Source of the DNA: Syntrophaceae bacterium UBA2188
GTDB lineage: Bacteria > Desulfobacterota > BSN033 > UBA1163
Reading direction: 5' to 3'
NCBI GenBank assembly: GCA_002327985.1
Contig: DCVM01000008.1
Location: 1 to 50,886 of the forward strand
Length of the DNA stretch: 50,886 nucleotides
A model generated the notes under the pieces. It saw nothing but the letters and a program-made list of their open reading frames with translations. It ran no database searches and was not told the DNA's origin. Of the stretch, positions 8,239 to 15,331 are shown piece by piece. Position numbers and translations under genes: made by a program. Position 1 is the stretch's first letter. Each line of letters opens with the position of its first letter.

Positions 8239-10032
8239 TTACGGTGAGACTTTTTCAATTTGACTATTGTTCACTTTAAGGATGGAGAGGGTTCGAATGG
8301 CTTTTCCGTCTTCGCCAAATCCTTTTAAACCAGAGACACCCTGGAAATATTTAACCTGCCGAATTTCTTCTTTTAGCTGGAGAGGGGAGGGAATCCATTT
8401 GGATTGAAGAATATCTTTTAAAAATTTAGCTCCATCGTAACCCAGGGCTTCAAGAATTTCAGGGTCTCTTTGATAGGTTTTTCGAAATTCCTGAACAAAA
8501 TGGGCAACCAAAGGGGAAGAATCTCTTTTAAAAAAAGCATCGACAAAAACAGCTCCCTCGGCGGTTTTTCCAGCCGTGGAGATCAGGCCGGGACCATTCC
8601 AAGAATTGATACCTAAGAAGGTTCCCTTTACATCGAAATAAGCCATTTGAGCAAGAATGATGGCTACTCGATCATGAGTGTCAGGAATGAAAATTCCATC
8701 GACAGAACGGAGGGGCTTGAAATCCTCTTCTTTTTTTCTCTTCGAGTCGGATTTTTGAATGGCCTCAATCTTAAAAAATCCTTTGATCTCTTGACTGAAA
8801 TCCGTCTGATCCTCTTGATAAACGACAACTCCTGATATCTTTCCTCCCTTTCGAGACACCTCTTGAGTAAAAAGGTTCTTGAAATAGAGTCCATAGGGAG
8901 AGTTTGGATAAAAAACGGCAAAGGTTCGAAGATCCAAATTTTCGATCGTATAGTCCACAAGGGTTTGGACCTGATCAGAAGGGAGGAGGGAATTCTGAAA
9001 AAGGAAGTCACCCTTCATTTCTTTTTGAGAGAAGGTGAGAAGAGGGACTCTCACCTGTTGAGCCTTCTTGACGGCTCTCTCGGATGTGCTACTGAGGAGA
9101 GGGCCAATAATGGCCATCACTTTTTCTTGAGTCGCTAATTCCTCCACAGCTTTTTCAGCCTCCCATGGACTTCCCTTCGAATCGCGGATGGCCAAGGAGA
9201 TCATCGAGGAGTCCGTGTTTTTAATGGCACATTGGATTCCCTGAAGGGCTCTTTCTCCAAAAGAGCGATGGGGTCCGCTGAGAGGGAGAATCACTCCCAC
9301 GGTATATTTGGATCGGGTGGAAAGAGGGATGGCTTCAAAAAGCTCTTTAGTCTGGGCCGTATAGTCCATGCCCCGGTATTCTTTCTCCAATTCCGTAAAC
9401 AACCTTTTTGCGAGCGTGTCATTTCCCTGGCGCTTGGCCGCCTGGGCCAATTTCAATTTTGCATAACCCCCTGCATAAGCGCCTCGATAGAGAGATTCGA
9501 TAGATTTTAATTCCTCTTCCGAGCTATAGGCATCAATGACAGACCTCACCTTTTTTTTCAACTCGTTATTGGATTCCCCTGGGGATTCCCCTAAGGATTC
9601 CCCTGGGGATTGTCCAGGGACGAGGATTCCTTTTCCATACCAATGAAGGGCATTCAGATGATCTTTCAAGTCAAAGTAATTGTCTCCCAGAAGGGTGAAG
9701 ACCTGGACCATCCTGGGGGGTGCCAGAAAGGTGGATAGAAGTTCGTTTAAAATGCGAACAGCATCCTTTGGCCTCTTGAGCTGGGTGTAGCAGATTCCCA
9801 TTCTGAATTTAGCTTCGTTGAAAAGAGGACTTTTTGGAAAATCCGTTGTCAATGTCTTAAAACGCCAGAGAGCCCTTTCCGTATCCCCTTTTGAGAGAAA
9901 GATTTCGCCTTCGCGAAAGAGAGAGGCATCATCCAATGGCAAAGAGGATTGGGTCAATCCATGGCTTTGGATAAAAAGCAGGAGAAAGAGGGAAAGAGAC
10001 AGATTCCATGCTTTAACTCTTTTGCTGTTCAT
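8239..10032 (-). CDS. TPR plus periplasmic-binding-fold protein (LpoA / LivJ-like)
   Basis: About 597 residues from the ATG at 10032. An N-terminal secretion signal (LSLSLFLLLFIQSHG) is followed by tetratricopeptide-like repeats of YbgF/outer-membrane-assembly type (about 35-230), then a type I periplasmic-binding domain (about 250-590; YTVGVILPLSGPHRSFGERALQG is its start). This architecture resembles LpoA-like penicillin-binding-protein activators, though branched-chain amino-acid receptors share the C-terminal fold. A peptidoglycan-related role is therefore inference. Two ATGs upstream (10044, 10065) would lengthen the N-terminus and overlap hpt further; none has a clear ribosome binding site. 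Short in-frame repeats (Ser-Pro/Leu-Gly-Glu) lie near 9571-9612. Confidence 0.75.
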   Translation of the reverse strand: MNSKRVKAWNLSLSLFLLLFIQSHGLTQSSLPLDDASLFREGEIFLSKGDTERALWRFKTLTTDFPKSPLFNEAKFRMGICYTQLKRPKDAVRILNELLSTFLAPPRMVQVFTLLGDNYFDLKDHLNALHWYGKGILVPGQSPGESLGESPGESNNELKKKVRSVIDAYSSEEELKSIESLYRGAYAGGYAKLKLAQAAKRQGNDTLAKRLFTELEKEYRGMDYTAQTKELFEAIPLSTRSKYTVGVILPLSGPHRSFGERALQGIQCAIKNTDSSMISLAIRDSKGSPWEAEKAVEELATQEKVMAIIGPLLSSTSERAVKKAQQVRVPLLTFSQKEMKGDFLFQNSLLPSDQVQTLVDYTIENLDLRTFAVFYPNSPYGLYFKNLFTQEVSRKGGKISGVVVYQEDQTDFSQEIKGFFKIEAIQKSDSKRKKEEDFKPLRSVDGIFIPDTHDRVAIILAQMAYFDVKGTFLGINSWNGPGLISTAGKTAEGAVFVDAFFKRDSSPLVAHFVQEFRKTYQRDPEILEALGYDGAKFLKDILQSKWIPSPLQLKEEIRQVKYFQGVSGLKGFGEDGKAIRTLSILKVNNSQIEKVSP

Positions 10033-10555
10033 TGGGGGTGACATAATAAATTTCAGGAAGGTCACGATAAGTCTCGTTAAAGTCTATCCCGTAGCCTACG
10101 ATAAAAACGTTCTCAACCTCTTTTCCAACATAATCCGCTTCGATCTCCACTTCCCTTCGAGCCTTCTTGTCTAAAAGGGCACAGATCTTAACAGAACGGG
10201 GATTTGAGAGAGCCAGTCGATCCTTCAGAAACTGAAGGGTATGACCGCTGTCAATGATATCCTCGATGATCAGGACATCCTTCCCCTCAACAGGGGTTTC
10301 GATATCCTTCGTGATCTCGATCATGCGAGACGTCTCCATCCCCGCCCTATAACTGGCCAATCGCACAAAATCGATTTGGACAGGGATCTTGAGTTGGCGG
10401 ACCAAGTCAGAGAGAAACATGAAGGCCCCTTTCAGAATACAGACAAGGATCAATTCCCTCCCGTTATAGTCACGAGAAATTTGATCGGCAAGGTTTTTTA
10501 CAATCGATGTGATCTCTTCTGCGGTGATCAGGCGATTCAATCGGTGCTTGTCCAT
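10013..10555 (-). CDS. hpt: Hypoxanthine phosphoribosyltransferase
   Basis: 180 residues, the usual length. It transfers phosphoribose from PRPP to hypoxanthine or guanine in purine salvage. The PRPP-binding motif VLIIEDIIDSGHT (94-106) has the two acidic residues and the Ser-Gly-His-Thr phosphate loop. The LKGAFMF loop (41-47) and DFVRLASY (62-69) are conserved for the bacterial Hpt group. It lies upstream of, and overlaps by about 20 nt, the TPR/periplasmic-binding gene, suggesting co-transcription. The preceding 218-nt gap (10556-10773) shows no gene. Confidence 0.95.
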   Translation of the reverse strand: MDKHRLNRLITAEEITSIVKNLADQISRDYNGRELILVCILKGAFMFLSDLVRQLKIPVQIDFVRLASYRAGMETSRMIEITKDIETPVEGKDVLIIEDIIDSGHTLQFLKDRLALSNPRSVKICALLDKKARREVEIEADYVGKEVENVFIVGYGIDFNETYRDLPEIYYVTPNEQQKS

Positions 10556-10773
10556 AGGCTTTAGTTAAAAAACAATGGTTTCGTCTAAAGGAAACGGTAA
10601 GGATGCCCGTATCGTCTTTGGGTAAAGGCAATGGTTTTAAATCATTATCCCTACCCCATTGACCTTTCACCTAACTGGCTTCTTCGCCCTAACCTCTCAA
10701 CCTGGCCGAATAGATCATTTTAATGGTTCTTGCCTACCCGAGGTAGATGGGGTGACGATCCCACCATAAAGCC

Positions 10774-11430
10774 TTACAGGGCATGTTCCAAAACCACGAT
10801 CTCCATCTGTTTGGGAAGGGTCCCTTTATCAAAAGTGGCTTCACTGACCTGAGGTCGTTTTGTGTTCGTTTTCCCTTTTATAAAATCCTCCACTGGGGCA
10901 ATCGGAAATCCGCATTTCTCTGTTTTGAAATGCATGGGGATGAGGACTTTAGGTTTGATTAGTTCGGAGACGCGTGTGGCCTCTTTGGGGTCAATGGTGA
11001 AAAATCCCCCCACGGGGATCAGAAGAATGTCCACCGGACCGATTTCAGCCAGTTCTTTATCACTCAGGAGATGACCCAGATCTCCAAGATGACAGAGTTG
11101 AAGTTGGTCGATCGTAAGCGTGAAGATGGTGTTGGCTCCTCGCTCACTTCCCTTCGAAGGGTCGTGGTAGGTGGAGACACCCCTTATCGAGATTCCCTTT
11201 GTTGTTTTGGAACCACTTCCCTTTACGATCTGGGGCGTTCCAGGAAGACCCTTGGTATAATTGTGATCGGCGTGATCATGACTAGTTAAAACGAGGTCTG
11301 CCTGGTCATTAATCTTTCCATAAGAAAGCTGGCCGCCAAAAGCCCCAGGTTCGTATGGGTCTAAGATGATTTTAGTCCCCTGATCGGATGTGATTAAAAA
11401 AGCTGCATGTCCATAATATTTGATCTTCAT
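10774..11430 (-). CDS. Metallo-beta-lactamase-fold hydrolase (UPF0173)
   Basis: 218 residues of the UPF0173 group, predicted Zn-dependent hydrolases. The metal motif is SHDHADH (50-56), with further ligands in LCHLGDLGH and IPMHFKTE. The N-terminus MKIKYYGHAAFLI is highly typical. The biochemical role of the family is not established. A GGAGG-containing leader precedes the ATG. A run of ATGAACAATG-like words separates it from the next leftward gene upstream. Confidence 0.88.
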   Translation of the reverse strand: MKIKYYGHAAFLITSDQGTKIILDPYEPGAFGGQLSYGKINDQADLVLTSHDHADHNYTKGLPGTPQIVKGSGSKTTKGISIRGVSTYHDPSKGSERGANTIFTLTIDQLQLCHLGDLGHLLSDKELAEIGPVDILLIPVGGFFTIDPKEATRVSELIKPKVLIPMHFKTEKCGFPIAPVEDFIKGKTNTKRPQVSEATFDKGTLPKQMEIVVLEHAL

Positions 11431-11455
11431 CTAAACCTCCTCTTTTCTCAAAGCC

Positions 11456-11518
11456 AACGACCATAGACGATGAACGATAAGCAATGAACAATGTACAATG
11501 AACCATAGACGATGAACC
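11456..11518. repeat. Word-like degenerate repeat run
   Basis: Intergenic DNA built from overlapping near-copies of GACGATGAAC and CAATGAACAATG. It looks like a degenerate tandem array rather than a regulatory site. Similar runs occur near 12700-12780 and 46443-46525. Confidence 0.6.
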
Positions 11519-11525
11519 TAACGCC

Positions 11526-11831
11526 TTATCTTTTTCTTAATTTGGTCTTAACCGACCTCTTTTTTCCAGAAAGAGTTCCTTTTTTGTCTCTTCGATCGTC
11601 AATCTTTAAAGTGGTTAGAACTCGCAGCGCTCCTTTTTTAAAGGGGGTCTGGTGCATTTGGAGGGCGATGTGAAATAGGGTTTTGAGATCCCCCTCAATG
11701 TTTGTCCCCATGGATGAAAGTTCATAGTGGACTTTTTCTTTTTTTAAAATACGAAGGCAATCTGCCACATAAGCGCTGAGGCTTGTCTCCCCGGTGCCAA
11801 TCGGAACCACACTGATTTCTAAAATGGCCAT
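11526..11831 (-). CDS. MTH1187-family thiamine-binding protein
   Basis: 101 residues. The start at 11831 is chosen because GGGAGG lies 6 to 7 nt upstream and because the product then begins MAILEISVVPIGTGETSLS, the standard N-terminus of the MTH1187/UPF0045 family. Members are small ferredoxin-like-fold proteins that bind thiamine or HMP in crystal structures; their cellular role is unsettled. The last ~20 residues are very Lys/Arg-rich, which is longer than usual. It is transcribed divergently from ccdA. I see no TPP riboswitch in the 122-nt space between them. Confidence 0.85.
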   Translation of the reverse strand: MAILEISVVPIGTGETSLSAYVADCLRILKKEKVHYELSSMGTNIEGDLKTLFHIALQMHQTPFKKGALRVLTTLKIDDRRDKKGTLSGKKRSVKTKLRKR

Positions 11832-11911
11832 GATTCTTCCTCCCAAAGGTTTTCTAAAAATTATCATCAACTTCACCGGTTGTCAACGGTATTGATACAA
11901 TAAAAATATTT

Positions 11912-11939
11912 TTGTTTTTGATGAGGAATAGGATATAAT
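11912..11939 (+). promoter_or_regulatory. Candidate promoter of ccdA with very short leader
   Basis: TTGTTT (11912-11917), a 16-nt spacer and a perfect TATAAT (11934-11939). The annotated ATG at 11954 starts only 15 nt after the -10 box, leaving a leader of roughly 8 nt with no Shine-Dalgarno. The next in-frame ATG is at 11981. Confidence 0.45.
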
Positions 11940-11953
11940 GATCCAAACTGCCG

Positions 11954-12682
11954 ATGAGCCAGCCTCAAGAAATTTCAGGGATGATTGCTTTTTCTGCAGG
12001 ACTTCTCTCCTTTGCCTCGCCCTGCGTCCTTCCGCTCGTTCCTTCTTATATCACCTACATTACAGGGGTTTCCTTTAAGGAACTCACTGATGCTGAGGCT
12101 CGGTCGAAGTTGAGATGGGCTACCATTTTTCATTCTCTATTTTTTATCATGGGATTTTCATTGGTTTTTATCCTGATGGGCGCCTCGGCCACTTATCTGG
12201 GACAGTTACTGGCTCAATACCAATATTGGATTATGAAAGGGGGAGGGGTGTTGATCATTCTATTGGGCATCCACTTCACCGGGATCATCAACCTTCCTTT
12301 TCTCCAGATGGAGAAGAGATTTGAGATGAGGAAAAAACCCCTGGGTTATGCCGGATCGTTCCTGGTGGGATTAGCTTTTGCTGCAGGGTGGACCCCGTGT
12401 ATCGGACCCATCCTCTCCACCATCCTGATCTATGCAAGCACATCCCAACGGATGTCCACGGGGATTCTACTTTTGACCTACTATTCGATCGGCCTGGGAA
12501 TTCCATTTTTTCTTTCCTCTCTTGCCTTTAATTCCTTCCTCTCTGCCTTTGATAAGATCAAACGATACATGAGGGTGGTCACCATCGTGAGCGGTTTTTT
12601 CCTCATCGGCATTGGAGTTCTTTTCCTAACCGATACGTTTAAAGAGATCAATGCCTACCTGAACATGCTGACTAATCCCTGA
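11954..12682 (+). CDS. ccdA: Cytochrome c biogenesis / thiol electron transfer protein CcdA
   Basis: 242 residues with six predicted membrane helices, the CcdA/DsbD-beta fold. It passes electrons from cytoplasmic thioredoxin across the inner membrane to periplasmic thiol partners. The redox cysteines are Cys24 in FASPCVLPLVP (helix 1) and Cys149 in GWTPCIGP (helix 4). Periplasmic clients could include cytochrome c maturation factors or the DsbA-like protein at 31957-32736, which is only a suggestion. It is divergent from the thiamine-binding gene and followed by a 119-nt repeat-rich spacer. Confidence 0.9.
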   Translation: MSQPQEISGMIAFSAGLLSFASPCVLPLVPSYITYITGVSFKELTDAEARSKLRWATIFHSLFFIMGFSLVFILMGASATYLGQLLAQYQYWIMKGGGVLIILLGIHFTGIINLPFLQMEKRFEMRKKPLGYAGSFLVGLAFAAGWTPCIGPILSTILIYASTSQRMSTGILLLTYYSIGLGIPFFLSSLAFNSFLSAFDKIKRYMRVVTIVSGFFLIGIGVLFLTDTFKEINAYLNMLTNP

Positions 12683-12694
12683 TCCACCCTCTCA

Positions 12695-12790
12695 AGGGCA
12701 TAGAAGTCTGGTCGTCTTATAGTCTTGTGGTCTTGTAGTCCGTTGACTATACGACGAAGCGACAACCTGACTATTTGACTTCTTCTGCGT
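12695..12790. repeat. Word-like degenerate repeat run
   Basis: Intergenic DNA with reiterated GTCTTGTGGTCTTGTAGTC-type words between convergent ccdA and lptG. No gene or clear terminator hairpin is seen. Confidence 0.5.
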
Positions 12791-12801
12791 CATGCTAAAC
12801 G

Positions 12802-13896
12802 TTACTGTCGGAGGCTCATCAAGGTGAAGATTCCTGCCAGGCCGAAGAGGATGGTAGGAATCCATGAGGAGAGAAATGGAGAGAGGACGCCTGATTTTCC
12901 AAAGGAGAGGAAGACATAAAAGGCAACGCCATAGGCAAATCCGATCATGACGCTGACGCCGATGTTCAGGGCGACTCCTCCTGATCGGCCTGTCTTCAGG
13001 GCGAAGGGGACACCGATCAGGATCATGATCAAATTTAAGAAAGGATAAGAGAGCTTCGCATAGAGGTCCACCAAGTAACGGGTGGAATCATAACCCGCGG
13101 ATTTAATTTTTTTGATATAAGTGCTGAGTTCCGTGTAGCTCATTTCGAGCGACCTGCGTTCGATACCCTGGAGGGATTCCCAAGTCTCTGTCAGGGAGAG
13201 CTCAAGCTCCTTAAAGGGGGTTGTCTGAATAGAGCCCCCTTCATCAAAATCCCTGACCGAACCATCGGAAAATTTCCATTTCCCATTGATCCATTTTACT
13301 TCATTGGCGTCAATCCGCTGAAGGCATCGGAACTGATCGTCAAATTTATAGAGGGTAAATCCCTTTAAGGCTTTGTTCTCTGGATCGAGCAATTGAATGT
13401 TGAAGATATGATGATCGCTTCGATACCAGATCTTGTAATTTTTGAAGAAACTCGCAGGGGTTTCCTTTTTGACCTGCACAGACAGAAGATATCGGGCCTC
13501 CTGATTGGCATGGGGGACCAGATACTCATTGCCCAGGAAAGAACAGAAACCCATGAAAAGAGCAATGATAAACAAGGGGAAGATGATTCGGTAAAGGCTG
13601 ACCCCTCCTGCTTTCATAGCGATGATTTCGCTATGTCGGGAGAGCGTTCCAAGGGTGAGGAGGGTAGCAAGCAAAGCCCCATAGGGAAGGGTCCATTGGA
13701 AAATGACCTCTGGAGTCTTATAGAGGAGGTAGAGAAAAATAAGGGTGAAAGAAGCTTGATGCTTAATGAAGAGTTCAATCTTCTGAAAGAAAAGGACAAT
13801 CAGGTAGATGAGAAGTAGGCTGCTCAGGCTCAAGCTGAAGACCTTCAGATATTCCCTGAGGACATACCGATTTAGGACACGGTGACTTTCAAACAT
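12802..13896 (-). CDS. lptG: LPS export permease LptG
   Basis: About 364 residues from the ATG at 13896. LptG is one of two inner-membrane permeases of the LptB2FG transporter, which extracts LPS from the inner membrane. The N-terminal NRYVLREYLKVF, three helices before a large periplasmic beta-jellyroll (about 140-270) and three C-terminal helices match the YjgP/YjgQ family. The cytoplasmic coupling segment SRHSEIIAMKAGGVSLYRI is conserved. The start is placed at MFESHRVLNRY because it overlaps lptF by 8 nt, giving translational coupling; the open frame extends 16 codons further upstream. Confidence 0.9.
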   Translation of the reverse strand: MFESHRVLNRYVLREYLKVFSLSLSSLLLIYLIVLFFQKIELFIKHQASFTLIFLYLLYKTPEVIFQWTLPYGALLATLLTLGTLSRHSEIIAMKAGGVSLYRIIFPLFIIALFMGFCSFLGNEYLVPHANQEARYLLSVQVKKETPASFFKNYKIWYRSDHHIFNIQLLDPENKALKGFTLYKFDDQFRCLQRIDANEVKWINGKWKFSDGSVRDFDEGGSIQTTPFKELELSLTETWESLQGIERRSLEMSYTELSTYIKKIKSAGYDSTRYLVDLYAKLSYPFLNLIMILIGVPFALKTGRSGGVALNIGVSVMIGFAYGVAFYVFLSFGKSGVLSPFLSSWIPTILFGLAGIFTLMSLRQ

Positions 13897-15067
13897 CTTT
13901 GCCAAGTTCTTTCCATTTCCGTTGAATGAAATTAAACCCTTCATTCAACCAAACCAAGGGTTTAAAAGGAGATTCCTTGGCCGTCTTAACCAGGAGATAG
14001 ATGCCGAGGCCGAAGAAAAGAAAATTGGGGGCCCAACCTGCCAAGAAGGGGGGGATGGTTTTTTTCATGGCGAGGATTTCTGTGGCCGTGAAGGATATAT
14101 AATAGGTCAGGATGATAAAAATGCTAAGAATAAAGCCATAGGACTTTCCCGAACGACGGGGTTGGATTCCGAGGGGAACCCCGATCAGGCCAAAGACGAT
14201 GCAGGCAAAAGGAATAGAATATCGTTTGTGGAGTTCGACTTCCTGGGAGGTTGTATCTTGTCCTAATATCTTCATCTTTCTTATTTTCTCTTTAATCTCG
14301 TCCACGGACATTTCATGTTCTTTGAGCCTTGCCCCCCATGCAGTAAAAATTTTTCCCAGTTCGAGTCTTAAATCGTAGGTATCGAATTTCATTTTTTGAT
14401 AGACCTTGTTCCGAGATTCAAACCGATGGATATCTCCTTGAAGGAGCCTCAAGATTACCTCCTGGGTTTCCGGATTGTTGACGAGAAAACCCTCTTGGGC
14501 AAAGATTGTATGGACCTTCTCAGCGTCTCTTTCATCATAAATTAAAATTCCCTCCATCTTTTTCCCTTGAATGGGCACCTTATCGACATAGACCACAAGG
14601 CCATTGAACATATCATTAAAGACGCGTTCCTTGATTTCAATGTTCGCCTTGGATTGGGCAATACGATAGAGCGTTCCAATAAATCCCTGGTTTCCCCAGG
14701 GGAGGCCATAAAAGACCAAGAAAGTCGTGAAAAGATAAGTGCTGAGGGAGAGGATGGAAATAGGGAGAAAAAGTTGATACAGACTCACCCCGGAAGCCTT
14801 AAAGGCAGTAATTTCACTATCTCCGGATAGCCTTCCAAAGGAGAGAAGCGTTCCCAAAAGAAATGCCATTGGAATCGTGAAGATCAAGAATGAAGGGGAG
14901 ATAAAAAAGAGGAGCATTAAAATCTGGGAGAAGCCGACCCCGCTGACGATTAATTCGATGAGTCTGAGGATTTTATCCATCAGGAGAATCACCGTAAAGG
15001 TCAGTAGCGCAATGAAGAAAATAGGGAGGGTTTCTCTGAGGATGTAAAAGTAAGTTGTTTTTTTCAT
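13889..15067 (-). CDS. lptF: LPS export permease LptF
   Basis: 392 residues, the second LPS-extracting permease, upstream of and overlapping lptG. The N-terminus (YFYILRETLPIFFIALLTFT) begins helix 1. The coupling helix region GDSEITAFKASGVSLYQL is intact. The periplasmic domain (about 130-270) and three C-terminal helices follow, with the conserved FGLIGVPLGIQPRRSGKSYG turn. lptB, lptC and lptA are not adjacent in this window. The gene is read leftward, away from the initiator tRNA. Confidence 0.92.
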   Translation of the reverse strand: MKKTTYFYILRETLPIFFIALLTFTVILLMDKILRLIELIVSGVGFSQILMLLFFISPSFLIFTIPMAFLLGTLLSFGRLSGDSEITAFKASGVSLYQLFLPISILSLSTYLFTTFLVFYGLPWGNQGFIGTLYRIAQSKANIEIKERVFNDMFNGLVVYVDKVPIQGKKMEGILIYDERDAEKVHTIFAQEGFLVNNPETQEVILRLLQGDIHRFESRNKVYQKMKFDTYDLRLELGKIFTAWGARLKEHEMSVDEIKEKIRKMKILGQDTTSQEVELHKRYSIPFACIVFGLIGVPLGIQPRRSGKSYGFILSIFIILTYYISFTATEILAMKKTIPPFLAGWAPNFLFFGLGIYLLVKTAKESPFKPLVWLNEGFNFIQRKWKELGKDV

Positions 15068-15122
15068 TTTTTGACTATTCTAAGGGACGGATAGGGGGAT
15101 GTCAAGGAAGGGCTGGAAAAGC

Positions 15123-15151
15123 TTGACAAATTTCGATGAATAGATTAAAAA
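15123..15151 (+). promoter_or_regulatory. Candidate promoter of tRNA-fMet
   Basis: A perfect TTGACA (15123-15128), followed at 16-17 nt by an A-rich TTAAAA/TAAAAA -10-like hexamer (15145-15151). This is about 11 nt before the tRNA 5' end, a plausible promoter geometry for a tRNA. Confidence 0.5.
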
Positions 15152-15161
15152 TGAATAAGAT

Positions 15162-15238
<77 letters not shown>

Positions 15239-15246
15239 AATAATTC

Positions 15247-15280
15247 AAGGACTTACTGTAAATCAGTAAGTCCTTTTTCT
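15247..15280 (+). terminator. Rho-independent terminator after tRNA-fMet
   Basis: A perfect 12-bp stem (AAGGACTTACTG at 15247-15258 with CAGTAAGTCCTT at 15264-15275), a 5-nt loop and a T-rich tract (TTTTTCTTT) on the plus strand. It begins 8 nt after the tRNA. Confidence 0.9.
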
Positions 15281-15331
15281 TTGGAGTGTGATAGACTTCC
15301 GAGTTTCTGGATCCTATAGAGATCACATCCT

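Noticed and set aside
11832..11953. TPP riboswitch before the thiamine-binding gene
   Set aside because: No CTGAGA-type conserved core is seen in the divergent spacer.
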